Source: CAZIKB01 sp964539665 (GTDB lineage: Bacteria; Zhuqueibacterota; Zhuqueibacteria; Oceanimicrobiales; Oceanimicrobiaceae). From it: 64,000 bases of DNA. The DNA lies in assembly GCA_964539665.1 (NCBI GenBank), contig CAZIKB010000015.1:1-64000 (forward strand). Direction: 5' to 3'. The translations under genes and the position numbers were made by a program. The notes beneath the pieces were generated by a model that saw only the letters and a list, made by a program, of their open reading frames with translations, made no database searches and was not told where the DNA came from. Shown piece by piece: positions 26,692 through 35,494 of this stretch. Every line of letters starts with the position of its first letter. Position 1 is the first letter of the stretch.

Positions 26692-28974
26692 ATGTTTGAA
26701 TTCTTATTAAAATACAGTCCGGTTGTTTTTAAAGAAGGTACCTTTATTTTTAATTACATGCCTTCTCTATTTACTTTAATGGGAATATTTATCTTCTTAC
26801 TGATTCTCCTCTGGTTTGTCTACAGAAAAACCACACTTCATATTAATCGCTTTCTTAAAGGCGCTTTAATTAGTCTGAAGTTTTTTGTCATTGGTTTACT
26901 ATTATTTACTCTATTGGAACCCATACTCAAAGTTTCCGTTATCGTCCCTCGTCAAAGTTCTTTAATTCTGCTGGTAGATGATTCAAAAAGCATGACCATT
27001 AAAGATACCAATGATGACTTGTCAAGATCAAATTACATGATTAATCTTTTAGGAGATGAAACAAATCCGGGTATGGTTGCCAAATTGCAAAAGAATTTCA
27101 AAATCCAGATGTTCAAATTCTCATCCGACGTTGAACACCTTAATAATACTGAAAGTATCACAACTAAGGGTGAAATCACTGATCTGGCAGAAAGTTTAAA
27201 ATTCGCTGAAGAAATGGGCCAGCATGGTTCCGTTGCCGGAGTGTTACTTTTTACCGATGGAGCCAATAATGGCAACGACGATCCATTAGAAACTGCTGCC
27301 ATGTTGAAAAATAATAAGCTGCCTGTATACGTCGTAGGAATTGGCAGTGAAAATGCAAATGATATTGAAATTTCAAAAGTAGCTGCCAATCATTCGGTCA
27401 TTGAAAACTCGGTTGTTGAAATTTCCACATTGATTAAAAATAAAAACATCAAGAACAAAGAAGTTGAAATTGAATTAAGAGAAGAAGGCATACTGGTAAA
27501 AAAACAAAATGAGAATTTAAAAGGTTCAGCCACTCGGATTTCCATGAAATTTTCCCCACAGAAACGTGGTTTTGTGCATTATACTCTAAACGTGGTAGCA
27601 CACGAAAATGAAACCATAAAAGAAAATAACAGCAAAAGCTTCTTAATTGACAACCGCAATAAGGAGGCGAGAATATTATACATTGAGGGCTACCCAAGAG
27701 CTGAATTTAAATATCTCCGCCGAGCACTGGATGAGGATAAAAGCCTGGGACTTGTTTCACTGTTAAGGACAGGGCCGGATAAATTTTATCGTCAGGGTAT
27801 CAAAAACCAGAATGAACTAAAGTCAGGTTACCCAAAATCTAAAGAGGACCTATTCAAATATGACGCGATAATATTTGGAAGCATTGAGGCTGATTTCTTT
27901 AAAGGCCAGGAATTGCAAAATACCGTGGAATTTGTTTCCCAGCGTGGAGGTGGATTTTTAATGCTTGGCGGTGTGCATGCATTTGGTCAGGGTGGCTACT
28001 TCGAGACTCCCATTGAAAAAGTACTTCCAGTGGAGCTTCCTTACCAAAACGGTACCGGAAGATCAACACCTGCAACATTCAGCGACAAATTTAAATTAGT
28101 TTTAACACCCGAAGGATTGCGTAATCCAATATTACAATTATCTCCTGAGGAAGACAACAACCGAACCTGGTGGGAAAAACTACCCGAATTAGAGGGATAC
28201 AATCCACTGGGAAGAGCCAAACCGGGCGCCACTATTTTGGCAGTGCATCCTTTAAGTGAATTTGACAATCCAAAGACCATTCTTGCTTTGCAGCGCTATG
28301 GCCGGGGCCGGTCCATGGTATTCGCGACGTCGAGTTCCTGGCACTGGCAAATGGGCATGCCTTATGAAGATATGAGCCATGAACGATTCTGGCGACAGAT
28401 GCTGCGCTGGTTAGCGCTTAGCTCTCCCAGACCCCTGGAAGGCCATGTTGATAAAGAAACATACGTTCCGAATGAACAGGTAACGCTTAATGTGGATGTA
28501 AGGGACAGTGCTTTCTCTACCATAGAGAATGCCACCATCAAAGCCGTAATCACGACGCCTTCCGGTAAATCTGTGGAAATTCCATTTAACTGGTCATCAA
28601 ATGGTACAGTGGAATACACTGGTAAATTTCACCCGGAAGAAGAAGGATTGCATGTAGTCGATATTGTGGCATATTCAGCAAAAGGAGAATTTCTTGGCCG
28701 GACAGAATCCGCGTTTTTTGTAGAAGAGTCCAAAGTTGAGTTCACCAATGCGCAATTACAATCCGGGCTATTAAACAGGATTGCTGAAATCAGCGGTGGT
28801 AAATATTATCACGAGGAAGAAGCTGAAACTCTGCCGGATGATATTTCTGTGATGCAAAGCAGTTACTCCAGATTGGTTGAATACGATTTATGGGATATTC
28901 CGCTGCTTTTTCTATTAGCCATCTGTTTTTTGTCGGGTGAATGGTATTTGCGTCGCAGTAAAGGAATGTCATAG
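26692..28974 (+). CDS. VWA plus amidotransferase-fold membrane protein
   Basis: A 760-residue inner-membrane protein. Two N-terminal helices (LFTLMGIFIFLLILLWFVY and LISLKFFVIGLLLFTLL) precede a VWA domain with intact MIDAS (VDDSKSM and FTDGANNG; ~80-230). A beta-sandwich segment follows, then a class-I amidotransferase-like domain (~320-570) with FVSQRGGGFLMLGGVHAFG, and a C-terminal membrane helix (LWDIPLLFLLAICFLSGEW). It lacks a recognisable Cys-His-Glu triad, so the fold probably binds rather than catalyses. This is the third VWA-type protein of the cluster. The topology puts VWA and amidotransferase-like domains on the same side of the membrane. Confidence 0.88.
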   Translation: MFEFLLKYSPVVFKEGTFIFNYMPSLFTLMGIFIFLLILLWFVYRKTTLHINRFLKGALISLKFFVIGLLLFTLLEPILKVSVIVPRQSSLILLVDDSKSMTIKDTNDDLSRSNYMINLLGDETNPGMVAKLQKNFKIQMFKFSSDVEHLNNTESITTKGEITDLAESLKFAEEMGQHGSVAGVLLFTDGANNGNDDPLETAAMLKNNKLPVYVVGIGSENANDIEISKVAANHSVIENSVVEISTLIKNKNIKNKEVEIELREEGILVKKQNENLKGSATRISMKFSPQKRGFVHYTLNVVAHENETIKENNSKSFLIDNRNKEARILYIEGYPRAEFKYLRRALDEDKSLGLVSLLRTGPDKFYRQGIKNQNELKSGYPKSKEDLFKYDAIIFGSIEADFFKGQELQNTVEFVSQRGGGFLMLGGVHAFGQGGYFETPIEKVLPVELPYQNGTGRSTPATFSDKFKLVLTPEGLRNPILQLSPEEDNNRTWWEKLPELEGYNPLGRAKPGATILAVHPLSEFDNPKTILALQRYGRGRSMVFATSSSWHWQMGMPYEDMSHERFWRQMLRWLALSSPRPLEGHVDKETYVPNEQVTLNVDVRDSAFSTIENATIKAVITTPSGKSVEIPFNWSSNGTVEYTGKFHPEEEGLHVVDIVAYSAKGEFLGRTESAFFVEESKVEFTNAQLQSGLLNRIAEISGGKYYHEEEAETLPDDISVMQSSYSRLVEYDLWDIPLLFLLAICFLSGEWYLRRSKGMS

Positions 28975-29115
28975 GTGCAAGTAAAACAAGGTGTAAATTA
29001 ACGAAGTCTTGATTGTATAAATGAAAAATGCAGATTGTAAATTTAAAAATGCAAAATGATTATTTTAAACCTTAATTAAAACTGGCAATTAATAACCAAT
29101 GTCATTACAAATAAA

Positions 29116-30153
29116 ATGAAGATATTTAACACAAAACACTTTCTTATTCCAGTACTATTTTTATTCTTTGGATGTATTTCATCCTCAATTTATGCGCAAT
29201 CCTCTTTTTCGTTAGGCGAACGATACGCCCTCATCGTTGGTGGCATTGGCGGGCAGGAAGAGTACACGGAACAGTATTTTTCTCAGACCAGCTACATGTA
29301 CGAACTGCTCGTTGATTCATTAGGATATGATAATAACAAAATTATTTATCTATTTGAAGAGCCAATGTATGATTCATTAGTCATCAATTATCAAGCTACC
29401 GCAGAGAATGTCCGTAGAGCGTTTTTTCAGTTCGGACAAACCATGAAAGAAAAAGACCAGCTTTTTATTTTTATGGTGGGGCATGGTTCATTTGATGGAA
29501 ACTGGAGTAAATTTAACCTGGTTGGTCCGGATTTGAGAGAGATAGATTTTGGTCGGCTATTAGCTGAGCTGCCAACCAGGAAAATTATCCTGGTTAATAC
29601 AGCCAGCGCCAGCGGGCCGTTTATCGAAAAGCTGAGCGGCAAAGAAAGAGTCATAATAACAGCCACAAAAAATGGTTTAGAGATTTTTGAGACCAATTTT
29701 GCTGATTTCTTTTTAGATGCGCTTTCCTCAGATGCAGCCGATTTAAATAAAGATAAGCGAGTTAGTATGCTTGAAGCCTTTAAATTTGCCAGGGCCAATC
29801 AGGATAAATGGTATGAAGATAAGCGCCAATTACGTGCAGAACATCCGCTGTTAGATGACAACGGCGATGGAGAAGGCAGTCAGAAACTGGACAATTCTAA
29901 GGACGGCCTCTGGGCCAGCCGGGTTTATCTTGCTCCCGTGGCTTCTGAATTAGAAGCTACCTTAAATAAAGTCAAATCAGGTACGCAATCTCCCGCAGAC
30001 AGCTTATTTATCACGAAGTTATCTCTCGAACAGGAGATCGAAGATTTAAAAGCCAAAAAGTCGCAGATAAAGTCCGAAGACTATTTCAGCCAACTCGAAG
30101 TCCTGCTTATTCAATTGGCTAAAAAAAATCAACAGATAAAAAAGCAGAAATAA
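29116..30153 (+). CDS. C13/caspase-like exported protein lacking the catalytic cysteine
   Basis: A 345-residue protein with a signal peptide ending near SSIYAQ. The start of the peptidase fold is RYALIVGGIGG; H123 in VGHGS occupies the catalytic-His position of caspase/legumain-like (C13) peptidases. The strand that should end in the catalytic Cys reads ILVNTASASGPF, so the Cys position (about S164) is serine. The rest of the fold, up to a DLNKDKRVSMLEAF segment, is well kept, and a charged helical tail follows residue 270. It ends the MoxR cluster. An inactive protease relative used as a binding module is the likeliest reading. Confidence 0.8.
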   Translation: MKIFNTKHFLIPVLFLFFGCISSSIYAQSSFSLGERYALIVGGIGGQEEYTEQYFSQTSYMYELLVDSLGYDNNKIIYLFEEPMYDSLVINYQATAENVRRAFFQFGQTMKEKDQLFIFMVGHGSFDGNWSKFNLVGPDLREIDFGRLLAELPTRKIILVNTASASGPFIEKLSGKERVIITATKNGLEIFETNFADFFLDALSSDAADLNKDKRVSMLEAFKFARANQDKWYEDKRQLRAEHPLLDDNGDGEGSQKLDNSKDGLWASRVYLAPVASELEATLNKVKSGTQSPADSLFITKLSLEQEIEDLKAKKSQIKSEDYFSQLEVLLIQLAKKNQQIKKQK

Positions 30154-30396
30154 TCACCACGGATTTTCACGGATTGTAGCTTATTGTTATAAAGTAATAT
30201 TATTTTTGTAACTGTACAGACTGTCATTCTCTAAGAATCTTTTTATGAGTCCAAGAAAAGAACTACTTCACCAAATTTGATTTTTACACCCTACAGCAGT
30301 CAACTCCGAGCTATTTTCGAGGATGAAAGTTGACGCTGAACAGTTGCGGTTTATTACTTTTAATTCTGTATATTTCCGTGTGGCTCCGTGGTAAAC
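30154..30396. repeat. Dispersed CACGGA / CCGTGG repeat pair
   Basis: CACCACGGATTTTCACGG at 30156-30173 and CCGTGTGGCTCCGTGG at 30375-30390 are two inverted copies flanking the 285-bp spacer. Related copies lie at 18788-18803 and 26503-26537. No gene was seen in the spacer. Confidence 0.45.
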
Positions 30397-30438
30397 AAGT
30401 AGTGCGTTTTTTAATAAATACCTTTCCTGTTCAAAACC

Positions 30439-31902
30439 TCACTTTGTCAAAACCTTAATTCTATCCCCGGGTCGGACCCTGTCTGTCAACGTCATTCCAT
30501 TCACGATTGCCAATTTATCGTCAGACATTTGCTCGTTTGGATATCGAGCTAAAAAATCTTTTAATGTTCCGTCTCTGGTCACTTTCACAACCTTTATCCG
30601 CGTGGGTTTAACATTTCTGGCTTTTGCGTTTTTTAGCCGATCGAAATTATTCATTGTGTACTTAAAAGCGCTTAGATTTTTGCTATAACCATTAAGCCCG
30701 CTGATACCAAGAAATGAAAATACATATTTATCCTTTTCGATATAATAGGCTAGTATTTTAAGATCACCTTGTTGGCCTTTAACCGCCACCTCTCTTATCT
30801 CCGTAGTGAAGCCGTTTAATCTTTTATAATCTGAACTAATAAGATTGGCTTGTTGATCTGCAACAAATTTATCAGCCGCAGTTCTGGCGCTGGCTTGCTG
30901 AGAAAGTGAAAATAGTATGCCTGAAGATTGATCTTTTTTTATTATTTGAACTTGCTGAGGAGTATTGACTAACCGCCAATCAGCAGGCACTGGAAATTGA
31001 AACTCCAGAGTTGGATGGTAAAAATAATTATTTTCAACAAATCCCTGACGAGGATCATCCCCAAAAACCATTCCATCGATTAAGTTGAGATGACGCACTC
31101 TATCTGTTTTAAAATCAGATAAACCTGATTTCTGCTGAGCGTCTCTGGCTAATTGCAAAGTCTTGGCTTCCCTGTCCACCGGATCAGGATGAGTGGAAAA
31201 CCAGGCTTCCAGGGCGCCGCCGCCAGATCCGCCTCCTTGCTCTCTTAATTGAGCCAGTGTTCCAAAAAAATGAGACATGTTGCTGGCATCATAGCCAACA
31301 GTCGTGGAATATTGAACGCCAAGCTCATCTGACTGGCGCTCCTGATCCCGGCTAAATCTCATAAATAATAATCCCACTCCCAATTGGGCAACGTCGCTGT
31401 AGCGGCGAAATGTTTCGGAAAAAATGTACGCCGCGCCAAATCCAGCCTGGGCAAGTTGGGCACGCGTGTAGGCTTTAGCCCCGTGTCTTGCCGTAACGTG
31501 ACCTATTTCATGCCCCATTACTCCGGCCAGCTCTGCTTCGGAATTCATATAGCCAAGAATACCCCTGGTAAAATAAACAAACCCTCCAGGTAGTGCAAAG
31601 GCATTAATAACCGGGCTGTCTAAAACTCGAAAATGGAATTCTAAATTTGAACGATGAGAAATTTTAGCCATTTTCTGACCAATTTCATTCACGTACTCAT
31701 TAATTTCAGGATCATCATACAGCCCATACTGTGCCACTATTCCCGGATCAGCCTCAGTCCCCAGCTTGATTTCATCATTATTACTTAGCAAGCTAAATTC
31801 TTTTTTTCCAGTAACAGGATTTATGGCGCACGAGGCAAGAAATTGAAATAAAAATAAAATAAACAGAACATAATTTATTTTTTTAAATATTCCTGGTCTC
31901 AC
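30439..31902 (-). CDS. M48 family metallopeptidase, lipoprotein, with C-terminal LysM-like segment
   Basis: A 487-residue protein. The signal peptide ends in the lipobox LASC (Cys near residue 25), so it is probably a membrane lipoprotein. The zinc site is H131-E-I-G-H135, with the third ligand in RQSDELG, both typical of BepA/LoiP-type M48 enzymes that degrade or fold-check outer-membrane proteins in the periplasm. After the catalytic domain comes a segment of ~150 residues resembling those in other FCB M48 proteins. A LysM-like tail (TLKDFLARYPNEQMSDDKLAIVNG split over a short span, then RVRPGDRIKVL) may touch peptidoglycan. It faces the MoxR cluster tail to tail. Confidence 0.92.
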   Translation of the reverse strand: MRPGIFKKINYVLFILFLFQFLASCAINPVTGKKEFSLLSNNDEIKLGTEADPGIVAQYGLYDDPEINEYVNEIGQKMAKISHRSNLEFHFRVLDSPVINAFALPGGFVYFTRGILGYMNSEAELAGVMGHEIGHVTARHGAKAYTRAQLAQAGFGAAYIFSETFRRYSDVAQLGVGLLFMRFSRDQERQSDELGVQYSTTVGYDASNMSHFFGTLAQLREQGGGSGGGALEAWFSTHPDPVDREAKTLQLARDAQQKSGLSDFKTDRVRHLNLIDGMVFGDDPRQGFVENNYFYHPTLEFQFPVPADWRLVNTPQQVQIIKKDQSSGILFSLSQQASARTAADKFVADQQANLISSDYKRLNGFTTEIREVAVKGQQGDLKILAYYIEKDKYVFSFLGISGLNGYSKNLSAFKYTMNNFDRLKNAKARNVKPTRIKVVKVTRDGTLKDFLARYPNEQMSDDKLAIVNGMTLTDRVRPGDRIKVLTK

Positions 31903-32139
31903 TTTAACCTCCTTGTGATTTTATTACACAAAAATAACTCGACTTTTAATACCAATCAAGAGTTTCGTCCAATCACTATTTAGAACCGTTATTACTCTTG
32001 ACTTTATTTCTTTGAATTACTATACTGAAGTATCCTATCAAGCAATTACTATTTTCTATTGAAATCTTTACTCTAAAAGTCAATAAAAAAATTACGTTTT
32101 AAAATTTAATTCAACATAAGATCATATCTGGATATCTAA

Positions 32140-32717
32140 ATGACTCCTGAAAAACGAAATAAATCAGTCCGCAATTGGATTGAAAGCGCAGAATACGATC
32201 TGGCATCTGTACAACATATAGCAAGAAAAGGGTCGCTGTTTATATGTTGTATTTATGTGTCATTTGGCACTTGAAAAAATACTCAAAGCACATTTAGAAC
32301 TATACGAAAATGAAGTGCTACCCAAAATTCATGATCTAAAAACTCTGGTTTCCAGAGCTAATCTAGAAATTCCCGATTTCATGATGAATATTATTCTTGA
32401 AATGAATTCTCCCCACAGCAAGCTGACGGGGTATCTTTGTTGTCATTCCCGCAATCTTTTAAGCGGGAATCCATACGATCACTGACTTCTGGATGTCCGA
32501 TTAAGGCATTCGGGCATGACACCTTTCAAAAAACGAAGCAAGCTTCGGGGAATTAAAACCGAAGAGATTAAATACAGTAAGCGTTCCAACTCGATATCCG
32601 GAAGATTTACAAAAAAGCTTATCCGTTTTTACGAAAGAATATTGCTCAAAAGTACTAAAGGAAACCGAGGAGACACTTAAATGGCTCAAAACTCATCAAA
32701 GGTTTTCAGAACTATAA
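32140..32717 (+). pseudogene. Broken HEPN-domain gene (HepT-like)
   Basis: The N-terminus RNWIESAEYDLAS is a typical HEPN start. The frame is lost in the AAAAGGG run at 32226-32232 (one extra G) and continues in another frame as CHLALEKILKAHLE. After EMN at 32407 a 166-bp palindromic insertion interrupts the gene. The HEPN C-terminus then resumes at 32574 with TVSVPTRYPEDL and ends at 32717. Removing the insertion and the extra G gives a clean 136-residue HEPN protein. HEPN proteins of this kind are RNase toxins paired with an MNT antitoxin, whose gene follows and overlaps by 37 bases. With two lesions it is almost certainly dead. Confidence 0.85.
32408..32573 (+). mobile_element. 166-bp palindromic insertion inside the HEPN gene
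   Basis: The sequence between HEPN codons EMN and TVSV. It contains TGTCATTCCCG (32440-32450) facing CGGGCATGACA (32511-32521), with an inner ATTCCCGC/GCGGGAAT hairpin. The outer ends are loosely inverted (TCTCCCC... and ...GGGGAATT). AAT precedes the insertion and ends it, so a 3-bp target duplication is possible. It is the best evidence in the window that the ATTCCCG palindrome family moves. Confidence 0.7.
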
Positions 32718-33021
32718 AAAAATACGTGCAGGCGCTTGAAGACAATGGAGTACAAGTTCAAAAAGTATTTCTGTATGGTTCATACGCAAAAAATTTGACC
32801 CACCGCAATAGCAATATTGACATTATTATTGTTTCTTAGATTTTGTGGGGAAAAATTTACTTGAACGATTACAAATATTGGGGCAAGCTCATAGGAATAT
32901 TTCTGAACCCATTGAAGCCTATGGATTCACAGAAGAAGAAGTAGAAAACCGTGACCTCTCTGCATTCTGGGAGGAAATCATTGAAACTGAAGCCATTTCT
33001 ATCACTGATGAAGTAACTTAA
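32681..33021 (+). pseudogene. Frameshifted MNT nucleotidyltransferase gene (MntA-like antitoxin)
   Basis: The start at 32681 has GAGGAG eight bases upstream. The nucleotidyltransferase motif is GSYAKNL with NIDIIIVS. The frame ends at a TAG near 32837 but continues, one base out, as DFVGKNLLERLQILGQAH to a stop at 33021. Adding one T before GATTTT restores a 113-residue protein of normal length. In HEPN/MNT pairs the MNT protein AMPylates the HEPN toxin to silence it. The aspartates of the active site are partly preserved, though NID replaces the usual DID. It is broken together with its partner. Confidence 0.8.
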
Positions 33022-33117
33022 AAGTCATCTGCTAAAATTGTACACTCAAAATAACCTGGGATTAGAAAATAAATTCAAATTGAAAGGGGAATAATCATCA
33101 TTCGGATTAGTTTAATC

Positions 33118-34104
33118 GTGATTTTAATAATCGTTGTCATTGTTTATGCGATAAGAATGACAATGATTAAAATGCCTGGCGCAAGTCATGACGGTACTTT
33201 ATCACCTCTACCCAGCAGTGAGGAAGCATTCCGGGACGCACTGCGACAGGATGTCGAAATACTCAGCGTTGAAATCGGAGAGCGCAACCTGGTTCTGTAT
33301 GAAAACCTTACTACTACCAGCAACTTTATAGAAAAATCATTTATTGAAGCCGGTTACGGGGTTCGGCGGCAAAGCTACGATGTTTCGGGGAAGCCCTGTT
33401 ATAACATTGAAGTGGAAATTCCTGGTTTGGAAAGAAGGAACGAAATCGTCATCATTGGCGGCCATTACGACTCGGTGATCGGTTGTCCCGGCGCAAATGA
33501 TAATGCCACGGGTATTGCGGCGCTGCTGGCATTGGCCCGAACATTCGCCGGTAAAAAGACCTCTAGAACGCTGCGCTTTGTCGCGTTCGCTAATGAAGAA
33601 CCTCCCTATTTTAAAACCTCCAATATGGGAAGTCTGGTTTATGCAAATAGATGTCGTAAACGCAATGAAAATATTGTGGCCATGCTCAGCCTGGAAACCA
33701 TTGGCTATTATGCGGATGATGCTGGCAGTCAGGGCTACCCCTTCCCGATAGGATTTTTCTACCCATCAATCGGTAATTTCGTTGCTTTCGTCGGCAACTT
33801 CTCATCGCGTGCACTGGTTCGTGAAGTCGTGGCATCATTTCGTCGTCAGGTCAAATTTCCATCGGAAGGCGCGGCATTGCCCGGATTCATTCCAGGAATC
33901 GGTTGGTCGGATCACTGGGCATTTTGGCAAAATGGCTACCAGGCCATAATGGTTACAGACACTGCTCCTTTTCGATACCTGAATTATCATACTTCACAAG
34001 ACACGCCGGACAAAATTCATTATGAACATTTTACCAGGGTGGTGGTTGGGCTGAAGCTTGTTGTGGATGAGTTGGCAGGTTTTGTTGATACTCCGAATAA
34101 GTAA
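33118..34104 (+). CDS. M28 family zinc peptidase with N-terminal membrane anchor
   Basis: A 328-residue peptidase. The first 15-20 residues (ILIIVVIVYAI) form a single membrane segment. Zinc ligands appear in GGHYDSVIG, GANDNATG, FANEEPPYF, and YHTSQDTPDKI near the end. The only standard start in the open stretch is GTG at 33118, yet the strong AAAGGGGA Shine-Dalgarno lies 27 bases upstream. It is correctly spaced for an ATC or ATT at 33097-33100, which would add six or seven residues. The gene stands between the decayed HEPN/MNT pair and the ATPase operon. It is related to the M28 domain encoded at 40383. Confidence 0.87.
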   Translation: MILIIVVIVYAIRMTMIKMPGASHDGTLSPLPSSEEAFRDALRQDVEILSVEIGERNLVLYENLTTTSNFIEKSFIEAGYGVRRQSYDVSGKPCYNIEVEIPGLERRNEIVIIGGHYDSVIGCPGANDNATGIAALLALARTFAGKKTSRTLRFVAFANEEPPYFKTSNMGSLVYANRCRKRNENIVAMLSLETIGYYADDAGSQGYPFPIGFFYPSIGNFVAFVGNFSSRALVREVVASFRRQVKFPSEGAALPGFIPGIGWSDHWAFWQNGYQAIMVTDTAPFRYLNYHTSQDTPDKIHYEHFTRVVVGLKLVVDELAGFVDTPNK

Positions 34105-34175
34105 ATGTTTCCTTTGTGTCTTTTTCTCTTTGAATTTCTCACATATCATAACTAATTACTCCTAATAAAAAAATC

Positions 34176-34204
34176 TTGACTTTAATAAAAGAAGCATTTA
34201 TATT
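34176..34204 (+). promoter_or_regulatory. Promoter of the two-ATPase operon
   Basis: TTGACT (34176-34181) and TATATT (34199-34204) are 17 bases apart, a strong sigma-70-like promoter. The predicted start of transcription, near 34211, is just before the GTTGCGCAAC palindromes. Confidence 0.7.
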
Positions 34205-34214
34205 TAATAATCAT

Positions 34215-34240
34215 GTTGCGCAACAATTTCGTTGCGCAAC
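34215..34240 (+). promoter_or_regulatory. Twin GTTGCGCAAC palindromes, probable operator
   Basis: Two identical 10-bp perfect palindromes (34215-34224 and 34231-34240) are separated by AATTTC, 16 bp centre to centre. They sit immediately downstream of the promoter and 40 bp before the ATPase start. Two palindromes at this spacing suit cooperative binding of a repressor dimer; the same sequence could also fold into a 10-bp hairpin in the 5' leader. No regulator gene is adjacent, so the binding protein is unknown. Confidence 0.65.
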
Positions 34241-34279
34241 AAAACATGGATATTAACATTGAAAACACTAGAGCAAAAT

Positions 34280-35491
34280 ATGCCAGAACTAATTATTGGT
34301 AGTCCCCCACGTGGTGAAGATTATTTTGGACAAAATGATTTAATAGAAAATTTATGGACAAAACTAAAGCATGACAATGTCCTCTTAGTAGCACCGAGAA
34401 GATTTGGTAAAACTGGAGCCATGCACAAATTATTAGATGAACCGCGAGGAACATTTCAACCATTTTATATAGACGTTGAACCCATCAATAACGCTGCTAA
34501 CTTTATGATTGAGCTCATAGCTGTATTACTTCGTGATTCCCATATAAAGAAAGTAATGAATGACTTTTGGGAAGGAACAAAAGGATTTGGACATTTCATA
34601 AGGGACTTACCTGAAAGTATAGATGTCGGTGGAGTAAAGATTAAACTTCGTGAAAATACAGATATTCATCAGGAATGGCTATCATACGGAGAAAGAATTA
34701 TGTCCCTGATAGCAAAGGATGGGCCTCCATTGCTATTGCTTATCGATGAATTTGCTATCATGATTAATAAGATTGCAAAAAACAATGAATCTGAAATGGA
34801 GCAACTCTTGAGATGGTTTCGATCAGCTCGCATAGCGCCGAAAACTCAAACTCGATTTGTTATAGGCGGTTCTATAAATTTAATCTCTACTTTAGATTCT
34901 TTCCGTTTGGTAGACACTGTAAACGACCTGGCACTTGTGAGGTTAAAACCGTTTACAACCGACATTGCCAAGGAATATATCAATGCGATTTTCGTTAAAA
35001 AAGGAATTAATATAAAATCTGAAATGATAGATACAATTCTGGAATTAGTAGGTACACCCATTCCGTATTTACTTGCGGTTTTGTTATCGTCCATTATAGA
35101 TAGACAACGTGCGATAAAGGGAGTAATATCGATAGATTTGATAAAAAATGCATTCAATGAGGACTTGCTCAGTGGAGCCGCTTCTGCGTTTTTTGGCCAA
35201 TATCGTTCAAGAATAAATGATTATTATACTGAACTTGAAGCCAAGGTTGCTAAAGCAATTCTCGGTATGATGTCTCGAGCTGATAGTACGGTGAGAAAAG
35301 ATATCCTTTACCAAATATATCTTAAAACACTAAATATCCAACCTAATACAAATGTGCAAGAAGATTTTTTACAGCTTATGTACAAACTTGAAAACGATTT
35401 TTATGTAATTGCTGAAAATGACACTTATGCTTTTTTTAGTCGGGTTATTCAACTCTGGTGGAAAAACCATTACGGTTTTCAAGGTGAATAA
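34280..35491 (+). CDS. P-loop ATPase of the archaeal-type (ATPase_2/STAND-related) family
   Basis: 403 residues from the ATG at 34280. An in-frame TTG at 34232 lies inside the second operator palindrome and is unlikely; the site before the ATG is a weak GAG. Walker A is A38-PRRFGKT-45 and Walker B is LLLLIDEF (D156, E157), followed by the arginine-rich FRSAR region and GGSINLIS. The C-terminal third is helical with a winged-helix character. Such ATPases act as regulated switches in signalling and conflict systems. The next gene, three bases downstream, encodes a second, larger ATPase, so the two are co-expressed and may form a complex. Function is not established. Confidence 0.8.
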   Translation: MPELIIGSPPRGEDYFGQNDLIENLWTKLKHDNVLLVAPRRFGKTGAMHKLLDEPRGTFQPFYIDVEPINNAANFMIELIAVLLRDSHIKKVMNDFWEGTKGFGHFIRDLPESIDVGGVKIKLRENTDIHQEWLSYGERIMSLIAKDGPPLLLLIDEFAIMINKIAKNNESEMEQLLRWFRSARIAPKTQTRFVIGGSINLISTLDSFRLVDTVNDLALVRLKPFTTDIAKEYINAIFVKKGINIKSEMIDTILELVGTPIPYLLAVLLSSIIDRQRAIKGVISIDLIKNAFNEDLLSGAASAFFGQYRSRINDYYTELEAKVAKAILGMMSRADSTVRKDILYQIYLKTLNIQPNTNVQEDFLQLMYKLENDFYVIAENDTYAFFSRVIQLWWKNHYGFQGE

Positions 35492-35494
35492 CCA

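Noticed and set aside
34215..34240. Hairpin as a transcription terminator
   Set aside because: No T-run follows it and it lies between a consensus promoter and its gene; an operator or leader structure fits better.
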